Numbered from the stretch's first letter, positions 1 through 11,109 are shown. The stretch is DNA of 64,000 nucleotides from Streptomyces ruber (GCF_014648075.1 NZ_BMQK01000014.1:1-64000), one strand, 5' to 3'. Translations and numbers: made by a program. Notes: generated by a model not told the origin, from the sequence alone.

Positions 1-586
1 GCTCCACCACCAGCGGCAGCTCCGCCGAGGCGGTGACCAGCTCCCGCAGCGGATACCGGGCCAGCACCCCGTCCACCTCCGGCGCCAGCGCCGCCGCCAG
101 CCGGGCCGCGACCGGCAGGGAGTCGTCCCCCAGGGCCCTTGCCGCCGCCCGCACCGTCCGCCGGGCCCGTCCGGCGGGCACCGCGGCGGCGGCCCGCTCG
201 TACAGCAGGGCGCCCTCCTCCAGGACGAGTCCCGTGTCGATCCCGGCGGGGATCTTGATCCGGGCGTGGTGCCGCCAGGTGGTGACCGGGTCGCTCCAGG
301 CCTCCACCCGGTACGTCCACCGGCCCGGAGCGCCGGGTATGACCTCGGCGCCCCAGCGGTCGGTGCCGGGCGCCAGCTCCCGCATCGGCGTCCACGGACC
401 GGTCCGGCCCTGCGGATCCGTCAGGACCACGTCGGCCGCGACCGCGTCGTGCCCCTCCCGGAACACCGTGGCCGAGACCTCGAAGGCCTCGCCCGCCACC
501 GCCTTCGCGGGGCGGCCGCCGCCTTCGACGGCGGGGCGGACATCCCGTACCGGGATGCGGCCGACGGCCGTGGGCGACGCCTTCAT
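1..586 (-). CDS. glgE: GlgE maltosyltransferase, N-terminal part (runs off the window)
   Basis: This is the N-terminal 195 residues of alpha-1,4-glucan:maltose-1-phosphate maltosyltransferase, the cytoplasmic enzyme that extends alpha-glucan using maltose 1-phosphate. The start MKASPTAVGRIPVRDVRP, followed by the segments REGHDAVAADVVLTDPQGR, WTPMRELAPGTDRWGAEV and DPVTTWRHHARIKIPAG, is the N-terminal beta-sandwich typical of Streptomyces GlgE. The GH13 catalytic domain lies beyond base 1. The ATG at 586 has the ribosome site ACGGAGGTG just upstream and overlaps the stop of the DUF5133 gene by 4 bases, so the two are translationally coupled. Identity is clear from sequence; the 3' end cannot be seen. 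Confidence 0.93.
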   Translation of the reverse strand, partial: MKASPTAVGRIPVRDVRPAVEGGGRPAKAVAGEAFEVSATVFREGHDAVAADVVLTDPQGRTGPWTPMRELAPGTDRWGAEVIPGAPGRWTYRVEAWSDPVTTWRHHARIKIPAGIDTGLVLEEGALLYERAAAAVPAGRARRTVRAAARALGDDSLPVAARLAAALAPEVDGVLARYPLRELVTASAELPLVVE

Positions 587-996
587 GGTTTCACCTCCGT
601 GGTGCTCGGTGCCCGGGCCGGACCCGCGAGGGGCCGTGCCCGGCCGATCGGTCCCCCCTCCGGCTGCTGCATCCCTGCCGTGAACCGCTGTCCGGCCGGC
701 GGACCGCGCCGGCTCACGCCGGCCTGCCGGAGCCGGGCGGACCGGTGTCCGGGTTGCTGCACCTGGCCGGTGGCCCCCTCCCGCGAACAGGTGAACAGGC
801 CGCTGTGCAGATAGTCCTCGGCGGCCTCCACCGCCTCCCTGGCGCACCGCTCGCCCATCAGCACGCACAGCGTGTAGCCCGAGTCCTCGAAGTTGCCCCG
901 GGCCGTGCGGTCGGCCGGCGCCGCCAGCATCACGCGCTCCCAGGCCCGGTAACGCTCCAGGTGCCGGGCGACCTCGCTCCTCGCGGGCAGCAGCAT
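583..996 (-). CDS. DUF5133-type small protein upstream of glgE
   Basis: A 137-residue protein whose first 70 residues, beginning MLLPARSEVARHLERYR and containing GYTLCVLMGERCAREAVE, match the DUF5133 proteins found widely in Streptomyces. The family has no established function. The C-terminal half is Arg/Pro/Gly-rich and probably disordered. GGAAGGTGACGAGCC precedes the ATG. The stop overlaps the glgE start in an ATGA junction, which suggests one mRNA and a possible link to alpha-glucan metabolism or its regulation; that link is inference from position. There are no membrane segments or signal peptide. Confidence 0.8.
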   Translation of the reverse strand: MLLPARSEVARHLERYRAWERVMLAAPADRTARGNFEDSGYTLCVLMGERCAREAVEAAEDYLHSGLFTCSREGATGQVQQPGHRSARLRQAGVSRRGPPAGQRFTAGMQQPEGGPIGRARPLAGPARAPSTTEVKP

Positions 997-1154
997 GGCT
1001 CGTCACCTTCCACGCGGACGACGGGGCACGGCCGCCCGGGAGGCCGGGCGGCGATCGTGCACGAGAGGGGGCCGGTCCCTCGCGGGTCCGGGTCTCACTC
1101 ATGGTGCACGGGCGGCGACCCACCGTCTTGTTGGGGATTCAACGAGCCTGTCGC

Positions 1155-1193
1155 GAGCCCGTGGCGAGTCCGGCGCGGGCTCGCCACGGGCTC
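1155..1193. repeat. 14-bp perfect inverted repeat in a divergent promoter region
   Basis: GAGCCCGTGGCGAG (1155-1168) is repeated in perfect inverted orientation at 1180-1193 with an 11-base loop. It looks like a terminator hairpin but lies between divergently transcribed genes (minus-strand gene starting at 996, plus-strand gene starting at 1336), where no upstream transcript needs ending. A leader attenuator, a regulatory RNA terminator or a protein-binding site are the alternatives. No other gene is supported in 997-1335. Confidence 0.6.
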
Positions 1194-1335
1194 AGATGTC
1201 GCTCGTGTTGCACGAATGGCCTACCGATTCCACGCTGGAGTGACTCAGAAGCGATCAACGCTCACGTTGTGTCCCGGAGTCCGGTCCGCGAGGACGAGGA
1301 CGGGCGGGAGCCTCGCCGGTGAGGAGTCGACGACG

Positions 1336-1862
1336 ATGAAGACCGCAGTGCCCTGCTACTACCACCTGGACGTGAACGTCAGCCCGGAACGGGTCGGCCA
1401 GGTCAGCCGCATTCTCGCCGCTCACCTGCGGTTCTGGGACCTGGAGACCCTCGTCGGGCCCGTCTGCCACGGCGCGGAGCTGCTGCTGCGCGCGATCGAC
1501 GAACACGCCGCGGACAAGAGCACGTCGATCGAGATGTGGTGGAACCACCAGCATCTGATCACCGCAGTCGGGAAGAAGGACCGGAGCCTGCGCCCCGACC
1601 AGGACCTGCGGACCTGCCTCACCCTCATCGCCGCGCTGAGCGACGGCTGGGGCTGCTGCGCCACGGCCGACGGCGGCACGGTCATCTGGTTCTCGCAGCG
1701 GGCCCGGGCGGGCGAGGGCGTGCCCCTCGTCCCGACGACGCCCGAACCCCAGGCGCGGGAGTCCCGCGACGAGCCCCGCGCCGAGCGGGGCCCCGTGCTC
1801 GCCACCGCGGCGCTCCTCACCCCCGGCGCACCGGACGCCCCGGACGGCCCGGGGGAGGCGCG

Positions 1863-1866
<4 letters not shown>
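1336..1866 (+). CDS. Degenerate HATPase-like (RsbW-type) protein coupled to glgX
   Basis: A 176-residue soluble protein beginning MKTAVPCYYHLDVNVSPERV. Residues 20-120 resemble the HATPase_c_2 fold of Streptomyces anti-sigma-factor-like kinases: the helix HGAELLLRAIDEHAAD lies where an N-box is expected, and DGWGCCATADGGTVIWF lies at the C-terminal strand. The Asn of the N-box and the glycine-rich ATP-lid motifs are not evident, so ATP binding is doubtful. The last 50 residues are low-complexity. The weak ribosome site GAGGAGTCGACGACG precedes the ATG. Its stop overlaps the glgX GTG start (GTGA), implying coupled translation and perhaps a role in glycogen metabolism. Family placement is moderate; function is unknown. 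Confidence 0.75.
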
Positions 1867-4043
<2,177 letters not shown>

Positions 4044-4051
4044 GCCCGGGC

Positions 4052-4085
4052 CCCCCGGCCCGCTTCCAGGGAGCGCGGCCGGGGG
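4052..4085. terminator. Bidirectional terminator hairpin between convergent genes
   Basis: CCCCCGGCC (4052-4060) pairs with GGCCGGGGG (4077-4085), with a smaller CGCT/AGCG stem inside the loop. It sits between the glgX stop (4043) and the stop of the minus-strand VOC gene (4103), so it can serve both transcripts. Confidence 0.6.
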
Positions 4086-4102
4086 CGGCCCGGACGCCCG
4101 CC

Positions 4103-4924
4103 TCAGCCCGCGTCCGCGCGCGGGGTCACCGTGAAGTGCGCTCCGTCGGGGTCGCAGAGCACGGCCTCGGTCTCGTTCTGCCGCAGGACGCTGCCGCCGT
4201 GCTCCTCGGCGGCCTTCGCGCAGGCGGACACGTCGGGCACCGCGAAGTGGACCTGCCAGTGCGGCCGGATCGTCGGGTCGGGCGCCTCCTCCAGCGCCCC
4301 GGAGCTGATCCGCGCCATGACGTCCCCCTCGCTGCGCAGCACGACCTGGTCGCCCTCGTACGTCACCTGGCAGTGGCCGGGGAGGTCCGAGGCCCAGTCC
4401 AGCACCTGGCCGTAGAAGATGGCGGCCTCGAAGGCGTCCCGCGTGTGCAGCCCGACGTAGGCGGGGGCGACCCGGCGCCAGGCCTCCCAGTCGGTGACGA
4501 GCTCGCCCTCCCAGACCCCGAAGGCGGCCCCGTCGCGGTCGGCGAGCAGGGCCGCCCGGCCGGGCGGGAAGGACAGGGGCCCGACCGCCGCCGTGCCGCC
4601 GCGCTCCCGCACCCGGGAGACGGCCTCGTCCGCGCTCCGCACGGCGAAGTAGGACGTCCAGACGACGGGCATCGGCCATTCGGGGGACTCGTCGGCGATG
4701 CCCGCCACGGGTGCCCCGTCCGCCAGCGCGATCCGGAAGCGTTCGCCGAGTCTCGTGGCCCGCCACTCCCACCCGAGGACGGCCTGGTAGAAGCTCGTCG
4801 CCGCGCCGAGGTCGCGGCTGGTCAGGCTCACCCAGCAGGGGGCGCCGACCACGGCGTGGCTGGTGGGAGCGGTGTGACCGGCGTCCTCTGGATGTGCGTG
4901 CGGTGCGTGTGGTGCGTCGTTCAT
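4103..4924 (-). CDS. VOC family (glyoxalase/bleomycin-resistance fold) protein
   Basis: A 273-residue protein with two vicinal-oxygen-chelate modules. The first (about residues 25-140) contains GAPCWVSLTSRDLGAATSFY and ends DGAAFGVWEG; the second (about 150-270) contains YVGLHTRDAFEAAIFYGQVL and ends CDPDGAHFTVT. This matches the large Streptomyces family annotated as hydroxylase/glyoxalase, whose substrates are mostly unknown. The ATG at 4924 has GGAGGTACCGA upstream; longer in-frame readings have no such site. It is transcribed alone, convergent to glgX. The fold is clear and the reaction is not predictable. Confidence 0.88.
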   Translation of the reverse strand: MNDAPHAPHAHPEDAGHTAPTSHAVVGAPCWVSLTSRDLGAATSFYQAVLGWEWRATRLGERFRIALADGAPVAGIADESPEWPMPVVWTSYFAVRSADEAVSRVRERGGTAAVGPLSFPPGRAALLADRDGAAFGVWEGELVTDWEAWRRVAPAYVGLHTRDAFEAAIFYGQVLDWASDLPGHCQVTYEGDQVVLRSEGDVMARISSGALEEAPDPTIRPHWQVHFAVPDVSACAKAAEEHGGSVLRQNETEAVLCDPDGAHFTVTPRADAG

Positions 4925-5428
4925 TCGGTACCTCCGGGGAGACCCCGCCTCGCGGGCGGGGGAGGAAGCGGAACCCTCGCGGAGCAGGGCGGGAGACGTC
5001 GCGTCGCCGCCGGGCGATGCGCCCGCCCCGACATCCCGCAGGCTTTCACAAGCGGGCGGAGTAGTCCGTGAGCCATGGCCAGTGAGGTGAGGCGGCGCCC
5101 GGGCGCGCGGCACGTGCCGCGCACGGCCCCCTGGCCCCCGGGCCGGTGGCATCGGCCGGCGGGGCGGGGGCGGGACATCGGCGGAGCACTCCGGGAGGGC
5201 GGTCGGCGACGGGCGTGGCGGGCCGGGTCGGCCGGTGGAGCCTGCCGAGTACCCCGGCGAAGCCGCCGAAACGACGGTCGGACGATCTTCGTGCCTCCCG
5301 GGTCCGGGCCCCGTGCCGGCCGGGCCGCCGGCACGGCAGGGAGGAGGGTGTCGCCCCGGGCCGTTCCCACGGGACGGGGTGCCGGGTTAGGGTCACGGCA
5401 AGAGGGATCTTGTACGGAGGTGCCCGGA

Positions 5429-6100
5429 ATGGAGCAGAGCGCGACAGTACGGCGGGGCCGACCGCCGGGCGTGCGTTCCGTGGAGGGGAAGCTGACGCGG
5501 CGTCAGGAGGCGATCGTCCGGTTCATCCGCGACGAGGTGCACCGGCGCGGCTATCCGCCGTCGATGCGGGAGATCGGCCGCGCGGTGGACCTGGCGAGCA
5601 CCTCGTCGGTCGCCCACCAGCTGATGGTGCTCGAACGCAAGGGCGTCCTGTACCGGGATCCGCACCGGCCGCGCGCCTACCGGGTGCGCTCCCCGCGCGT
5701 GCCCGTGCCGGCCGCGCGTGCCGAGCCGCCGGTCGAGGTGCCGCTCGTGGGCCGGATCGCCGCCGGCGCGCCGCTGCTCGCCCAGGAGATGGTCGAGGAC
5801 GTCTACCTGCTGCCCCGGCAACTGGTCGGCGAGGGCGAACTGTTCGCGCTCACGGTCTCCGGCGACAGCATGGTCGAGGCGGCGATCTGCGACGGGGACG
5901 TGGTCACCGTACGGCGCCAGGACAGCGCCGACCACGGTGACATCGTCGCGGCGCTCATCGAGGACGAGGCCACGGTCAAGCAGCTCCGCCGCCGGGACGG
6001 CCAGGTGTGGCTGATGCCCCGCAACCCGGCGTACGAGCCGATCCCAGGCGGCGAGGCGGTCATCCTCGGCAAGGTCGTGAGCGTCCTGCGGCAGCTGTGA
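5429..6100 (+). CDS. LexA-type self-cleaving repressor
   Basis: A 223-residue LexA/S24 protein. The N-terminal winged helix (residues 20-85) contains KLTRRQEAIVRFIRDEV and PPSMREIGRAVDLAS. The C-terminal S24 domain has the Ala112-Gly113 cleavage bond in RIAAGAPLLAQE, the nucleophile Ser147 in SGDSMVE and the general base Lys184 in EATVKQL, so it should be RecA-cleavable. GGAGGTGCCCGG precedes the ATG. The usual Streptomyces lexA sits beside nrdR; here the neighbours are a VOC gene and a membrane protein, so this may be a second copy. No GAAC-N4-GTTC SOS box was found upstream. Regulon unknown. Confidence 0.88.
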   Translation: MEQSATVRRGRPPGVRSVEGKLTRRQEAIVRFIRDEVHRRGYPPSMREIGRAVDLASTSSVAHQLMVLERKGVLYRDPHRPRAYRVRSPRVPVPAARAEPPVEVPLVGRIAAGAPLLAQEMVEDVYLLPRQLVGEGELFALTVSGDSMVEAAICDGDVVTVRRQDSADHGDIVAALIEDEATVKQLRRRDGQVWLMPRNPAYEPIPGGEAVILGKVVSVLRQL

Positions 6101-6135
6101 CGCCGTCCGTACGGGCACGCGCCGTACGGACGGCG
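6101..6135 (+). terminator. Terminator of the LexA-like gene
   Basis: A perfect 14-bp stem, CGCCGTCCGTACGG (6101-6114) with its complement at 6122-6135 and a 7-base loop, begins directly after the stop codon. There is no U-tract, as is usual for streptomycete terminators. Confidence 0.8.
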
Positions 6136-6157
6136 GCAGGCACGGGTGGCATGGAAA

Positions 6158-6191
6158 GGCCCCGGCCGGACGGGGGGAACCGGCCGGGGCC
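6158..6191 (+). terminator. Second terminator hairpin behind the LexA-like gene
   Basis: GGCCCCGGCCGG (6158-6169) and its exact complement (6180-6191) flank a 10-base loop. Coming 23 bases after the first hairpin, it gives a tandem terminator that insulates the next gene. From 6192 to 6517 nothing else codes convincingly; this stretch presumably holds the promoter of the gene at 6518. Confidence 0.75.
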
Positions 6192-6517
6192 CGCGAAGGG
6201 GTGACTGCGGAGGGCGGTCGCCTCGCGGCGGAAGGCTCCATGGGGCTTCAGCCGGACGATCGTCCCCATGGGCGGAAGGTGAGGCCCGGGGACACTGTCC
6301 CCTCCGCGGTCACATGGAGCACAACGGCGGACCGCGCGGCTTTGTTCCGCGGCGGCCGCCGCGGCGCGTGTGAGGTGGGACACCTACGGGCGCGGCGTCA
6401 CACCACTGCCTCACCCGGGTGGTGGGTGCCGGCCGGGACGCCTAGTAATGGGGAGATGAGTTCGCGTGCCGCGTTACGGGGGCGCAGGGACGGCGGCACC
6501 CTTCCCAGGGAGCGAGC

Positions 6518-7882
6518 ATGACCACCAGCTCTACATCACCGAGTTCGAACCAGTCCGGGATACCCGACACGGACACGGTTCCGGTCGGCCCGCCGGTCAC
6601 CGGCGCGCCGCCCGTGGCGACACCACCACCCGCGGGCGCGAGACCACCGGACCGCGGCCCCGAGGCCGCCGGCGATCCCGGCCCGCCGCACGGGGGCCCG
6701 GTCGACGGCCTGGTCCGCGCCGCCGTCGCCGAACGGCCGCTGGAGGAGGTCGTCCAGCTCATCACGCTGCTGGCGGAGTCACCCGAGTACGCGCAGGCCA
6801 CGGTCGACGCCCTGCGCGCGGTGGGGGTGAACCGGTCCGTGGAGGACGTCACGCGGCTGGTGGCCCTGCTGACGCGGCCCCCACGGGACCCGGAGAGCGC
6901 CGACGAGGCGATCCGCGCCGCGGCCGAGTGCCGGCCGGTGGAGGAGGTGACACGGCTGATGGCCCTGCTGCACCGCACCCGGGTGGAACCGCACTGCAAC
7001 GAGGAGGCGGTGCGCGCCGCCGCCACCGGCCGGTCGGTCGAGGAACTCGTCCAGCTCATCGGGCGGCTGGACGAGGAGCGGGCGGCGCACCCGGACGAGG
7101 AGGCGTATGCGGAGACGTCCGCGGCCGGGCCGGCGGGGACACGACCGGCTGACGGCGAGCCCGCCGACCCCTTCGACACGGCCGCGGTCTCCTTCGGTGA
7201 CGACGACTTCCACGACGACCTCTTCGAGGAGGACATCTTCGGCACCGGCCCCTTCACCCCCGGCCGTCCGGCGGGGTCCGCCGCCACCCGGCCGGCGCCG
7301 GCCGACGACCGCGGGGCCGACGACCGCAGGACAGGCGCACGGGGCCGTCCGGCCGGCCGCCGCGGGCCGGGCCGTGGCTCGGCGCGGCGGGGCGCGGCCC
7401 GCGGCGAGCGAGGCCACCCGCCGGGCCGTGGCGCCGGGCCGGACCGTGACACCGGCGCCCCCGCCTGGCCGAACCGGCTCGCCGTGGTGGCGCTGGCCGC
7501 GTGCGGTCTCGCCCACTTCCCGCTGCAGCGCGACGGCGCGTCCTTGAGCGCCTACGGCTTCGCCTTCGGCATGTCGTCCGTGTGTGTCCTGCTGGCCCTG
7601 CTCCTGGCGCTGCGGCCCAGCCAGCCGGTGCTCGTCCTGGGCGCCGGGGCACCGGCCGGACTGGTCGCCGCGCACGTCCTGGAGGGCCCGCTGCGTTCCC
7701 CCGGCCTGTCCCGGGCACTGGACCTCGGGGCCGCGCCACCCGGGATCGGCGCCGTGGCGGCGGTGGCCACCGTCATGGCGGCGCTGCTGGCGCTGCTCGT
7801 CCTGCTGGCGGTGCGGCAGGCCCCGGTCCGGAGACGCCCGAGACCACCCGCGAGGACGCGGGGACACCGGCCACCGGAATGA
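6518..7882 (+). CDS. Membrane protein with four exact-period 33-residue repeats
   Basis: A 454-residue protein of unknown function. Residues 1-60 are Pro/Gly/Thr-rich. Residues 62-185 hold four helical repeats with an exact 33-residue period: R73-PLEEVVQLITLL, R106-SVEDVTRLVALL, R139-PVEEVTRLMALL and R172-SVEELVQLIGRL. An acidic segment follows (225-242, DDDFHDDLFEED), then a strongly basic Arg/Gly linker (265-310), then about four membrane segments (319-433). The layout suggests a cytoplasmic repeat scaffold tethered by a C-terminal membrane anchor. The ATG follows AGGGAGCGAGC. The gene is monocistronic. I recognise no enzymatic family. Confidence 0.85.
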   Translation: MTTSSTSPSSNQSGIPDTDTVPVGPPVTGAPPVATPPPAGARPPDRGPEAAGDPGPPHGGPVDGLVRAAVAERPLEEVVQLITLLAESPEYAQATVDALRAVGVNRSVEDVTRLVALLTRPPRDPESADEAIRAAAECRPVEEVTRLMALLHRTRVEPHCNEEAVRAAATGRSVEELVQLIGRLDEERAAHPDEEAYAETSAAGPAGTRPADGEPADPFDTAAVSFGDDDFHDDLFEEDIFGTGPFTPGRPAGSAATRPAPADDRGADDRRTGARGRPAGRRGPGRGSARRGAARGERGHPPGRGAGPDRDTGAPAWPNRLAVVALAACGLAHFPLQRDGASLSAYGFAFGMSSVCVLLALLLALRPSQPVLVLGAGAPAGLVAAHVLEGPLRSPGLSRALDLGAAPPGIGAVAAVATVMAALLALLVLLAVRQAPVRRRPRPPARTRGHRPPE

Positions 7883-7936
7883 CCTCCCCGTCCGCCGCAC
7901 GGCCACCCGGCCCGGCGCGGCCGGTGACCGCCGGTG

Positions 7937-8629
7937 TCAGCCGTCGGTGCCGCCCGTGGAGCACACCCGTTCGGCGACCTGCCGCAGTTTGACGTTCTTC
8001 TCCTGCGAGTAGGTGCGCAGTACGTCGAAGGCCTGTTCCTCGGTGAGGCCGTGGCGTCCCATCAGGATGCCCATGGCCTCACCGATGGTGTGCCGGGTGG
8101 CGAGCGCCTCGCGCATCTGGGCGTCGGTGCGCGCACTGGAGAACGCGACCGCCGCGTGGGAGGCCAGCATCCACCCCGCGGTCTCGCTGGCCTCGCCGAA
8201 CGCCCCCCGCGCGCGGGAGTACATGTCGAGCGCGCCCAGGTCCTCGTCCTCGGTGAACAGCAGGAACCCCATCATGCTGCCGAGGCCGAGGCCGTCGGCG
8301 TACGACAGGTAGACGGGCCAGCGCGCGGCCTCCGCGGCGAAGTCGGCGATCCGGAAGAGCCGCCTCCCGCCGGCCCGTCGCGCCGCGTCGAAGCACGGCC
8401 CCTCGCCGGCCCGCTCCTGCAGGCGGTCGCTGTCCACGACGACCTGCTCGGTGGCCGCCAGCGTCCGCACCCGCCGGTCGTGCAGGACGAGGATGCCGGC
8501 GGCGTCGCATCCCTCGACCAGTTCCACCGCCGAGGCGGTGATCCGTTCCAGGGTCGCGTCGAGCGACTCCTGCGCGAGCAGGTCACGCGCCATGGTCGCC
8601 ATCTGGGTGGCGAACAAACGCCAGTCCAT
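7937..8629 (-). CDS. GAF-ANTAR regulator (RNA-binding antiterminator type)
   Basis: A 230-residue protein: a GAF domain (about 20-155, with AVELVEGCDAAGILVL and GEGPCFDAAR) followed by a C-terminal ANTAR domain (about 165-225; TRHTIGEAMGILMGRHGLTE, then AFDVLRTYSQEKNVKLRQVA). ANTAR domains bind paired-hairpin RNA and prevent termination; the GAF part would sense an unknown ligand. This is the common actinobacterial GAF-ANTAR architecture. The ATG at 8629 has GGAGAGGG just upstream. It lies 129 bases behind the PAS-GAF-PP2C gene on the same strand, so joint expression in a sensory operon is plausible. Confidence 0.9.
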   Translation of the reverse strand: MDWRLFATQMATMARDLLAQESLDATLERITASAVELVEGCDAAGILVLHDRRVRTLAATEQVVVDSDRLQERAGEGPCFDAARRAGGRRLFRIADFAAEAARWPVYLSYADGLGLGSMMGFLLFTEDEDLGALDMYSRARGAFGEASETAGWMLASHAAVAFSSARTDAQMREALATRHTIGEAMGILMGRHGLTEEQAFDVLRTYSQEKNVKLRQVAERVCSTGGTDG

Positions 8630-8758
8630 CGTCCCTCTCCGCTGCCGCGGTGCGGGCCCGGCCCGTTCCGCGGCCCGCCTCGTACGACGTGTTCCAGCCT
8701 CCGGAAAGGTCACTCGGGCCGCGGCACACCGGTTCGGCCCGCTCCGGGCAGTACCGTT

Positions 8759-10879
8759 TCAGCGCCCGGTGCGGACCAGCAGCAGCGCCACGTCGTCGTC
8801 GGGTTCCGGGCGCAGGGCGCTCAGCAGGAGGTCGCCGGTCTCCTCCAGGGAGGGCCCGGCGTTCTGCAGCAGCCGGGTCAGCGCGGTCAGACCGGTGTCG
8901 ATGGGTTCGCCCCGGTTCTCGACCAGGCCGTCGGTGTAGAGGACGAGCAGGGAGCCGGGCGGGAGGGCGACCTCCACCGTGCCGAAGCCGACCCCGCCGA
9001 CCCCGCCGACGCCGAGCGGCACACCGTCGGGGAGGTCGAGGAGCTCCGCGGCGCCGCCGGGCCGGACCAGGACCGGCGGCAGATGACCGGCGCCGGCCAG
9101 CGCGCAGCTGCCCCGGCCGCGGTCGTACACCGCGTAGACACAGGTGGCGATCGCGTCGCCGAGGGAACGGGTGATGTCGTCGAGGTGCCGCAGCAGCTCG
9201 GCCGGCGGCAGGTCGAGGCGGGCCAGCGCACGGGTGGCGGAACTGAGCTGCCCCATGATCGCGGCGGCCTGGACGCCCTTGCCCATCACGTCCCCCACCA
9301 CGAGCCCGGTCCGCCCCGGCCCCAGCGGCAGGACGTCGTACCAGTCGCCGCCGACCTCGCTGAGCGCGGGCCGGTAGCGGGCGGCGATGTCGAGTCCCGC
9401 CTGCTGCTCCGGCACGCGCGGCAGCAGGCTGCGCTGGAGGGTGAGGGCGGTGGCCCGCTCCCGCCCGTACAGGCGGGCGTTGTCGACGCAGATCGCGGCG
9501 CGCGCGGCGAGCTCGCAGGCGAGCAGGCGGTCCTGCTCGTCGAAGGGACGCTCGTTGACGGTGCGGTACAGGCTGAGCGTGCCCAGCACCTGGCCGCGGG
9601 CCATCAGCGGCAGCGCCAGGTACGAGTGCACGCCCGCCGCACGGAGGGTGCGGGCGGCCCGGGTGTCCCGGGCGATGCGCCGCAGCACCGGCCCCTCCAC
9701 CCGCTCCACCAGGATCGGCCGGGCCTCGCGCACGCACCGGGTGATGAGCCGGGAGGCACCGTAGGTGGCCAGCTCGCCCACCGGGTCCGCGGCGTGGATG
9801 GCCTGGGTGGGGTACCCGGCGGCGACGGCCAGCGCGCGGAACTCGGCATGGGCGCCCTTGGTCACGGGGCGGATGGTGCCGTGGGCCACCACGGACTCCA
9901 GGACGTCGACGGCCGCCAGGTCGGCCAGGTGCGGCACGGTCACCTCGGCCAGTTCGCGCGCCGTCCGGTGCAGGTCGAGGGTGCTGCCGATGCGTACCCC
10001 GGCGTCCGCGATCACCGACAGGCGGCGGCGCGCCTCGGCCGCCTCGGCCGCCGCGCGCTGGCGGCCGGTGACGTCCAGCACGGCCACGGCCAGCCCGAGC
10101 ACCCGGCCGTCCGCGTCCTCGATGCGGTGGTACGACTCCGAGTACGCGCGGTCCTGGGCGTCCGCCGCCGTCCGGCCCACGCTCTGCTGGTCCAGGAGCG
10201 GCCGTCCGGTGGTCAGGACCTGCCGCATGCGCTGCTCGATGAGGCCGGCGTCCAGGCCCGTCAGGACCTCTCCGACGCGGCGGCCGAGCACCGACTCCTC
10301 GGGCACGCCGTTGATCCGCTCCAGCGCGGGGTTGACGCCCACCCAGCGCAGCTCCGTGTCGAAGACGGCGATGCCCACCGGAGTCTGCTCGACCAGGCTG
10401 TGGGAGAGGGCGACGTCCCGCTCCACGTCGCGCACCGCGGCCGCGTCCGCGGCGAGGCACAGCAGGTGCGGCAGGCCCCGGCCGTCGAAGAGGCGCATGG
10501 TGCGGAACTCCACGGCGCGTGCCGTGCCGTCCCGGTGCAGCAGCGGCAGGACCCCCGCCCAGCGGGCGCCCGACCGGACCCGGGCGAACAGCTCCCGGGC
10601 GCGCGGCCGGTCGGCGGGCGCCACCAGGAGCGTGTCGGCGCGCTGGTGCAGTGCCTCCTGCGCCGGGTAGCCGAGCAATTGCTCGATCTCGGGGCTCCAC
10701 AGGACGATGAGGCCGTCGGCGTCCAGCACCACGGCCGCCACGCGCAGCAGGTCCAGCAGTCCGCCGGACGCCGCGGTGACCTCGTCGCCGATGGCGTCGC
10801 CGGCGCCGGCGGCTCGGACGGCCTCGACGGCGTTGCCGTCGCTGCCGTCCCGGGAATCACTGGTCGCGTACCCGTGCAT
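8759..10879 (-). CDS. PAS-PAS-GAF-PP2C phosphatase (RsbU/SpoIIE type)
   Basis: A 706-residue soluble sensor phosphatase. Two PAS domains (about 45-150, VLDADGLIVLWSPEIEQLLGY; about 160-275, PVGIAVFDTELRWVGVNPAL) precede a GAF domain (about 300-460) and a C-terminal PP2C domain (about 475-700) with GGDWYDVLPL, VGDVMGKG and LYTDGLVENRGE, which carry the metal-binding aspartates. Proteins of this type dephosphorylate STAS anti-anti-sigma factors in partner-switching modules. No kinase or STAS partner is adjacent; the STAS protein at 38982 is too far away to assign. The ATG at 10879 has GGAAGGAGCC upstream. No N-terminal kinase domain is present. Confidence 0.92.
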   Translation of the reverse strand: MHGYATSDSRDGSDGNAVEAVRAAGAGDAIGDEVTAASGGLLDLLRVAAVVLDADGLIVLWSPEIEQLLGYPAQEALHQRADTLLVAPADRPRARELFARVRSGARWAGVLPLLHRDGTARAVEFRTMRLFDGRGLPHLLCLAADAAAVRDVERDVALSHSLVEQTPVGIAVFDTELRWVGVNPALERINGVPEESVLGRRVGEVLTGLDAGLIEQRMRQVLTTGRPLLDQQSVGRTAADAQDRAYSESYHRIEDADGRVLGLAVAVLDVTGRQRAAAEAAEARRRLSVIADAGVRIGSTLDLHRTARELAEVTVPHLADLAAVDVLESVVAHGTIRPVTKGAHAEFRALAVAAGYPTQAIHAADPVGELATYGASRLITRCVREARPILVERVEGPVLRRIARDTRAARTLRAAGVHSYLALPLMARGQVLGTLSLYRTVNERPFDEQDRLLACELAARAAICVDNARLYGRERATALTLQRSLLPRVPEQQAGLDIAARYRPALSEVGGDWYDVLPLGPGRTGLVVGDVMGKGVQAAAIMGQLSSATRALARLDLPPAELLRHLDDITRSLGDAIATCVYAVYDRGRGSCALAGAGHLPPVLVRPGGAAELLDLPDGVPLGVGGVGGVGFGTVEVALPPGSLLVLYTDGLVENRGEPIDTGLTALTRLLQNAGPSLEETGDLLLSALRPEPDDDVALLLVRTGR

Positions 10880-11109
10880 GCGAGTGGCTCCTTCCGGCCC
10901 CCGGGGAACCGGCACCTCCAAGATCCGTCACACGGGTCATCCGATTACGGCACAGCGCGGCCGGGAGGGCAATACCGTGGCGCGAACGAATCGAACACCG
11001 CACGGTGCGCCGGGAGACGGCGGGCCGGAACCCGGTGCCGGGGAGCGGAGACGAGCGACGAGCGGTTCGGCCCGCGCGACGCGGACTTCGGGACGCTCGA
11101 CCGGTTCGC

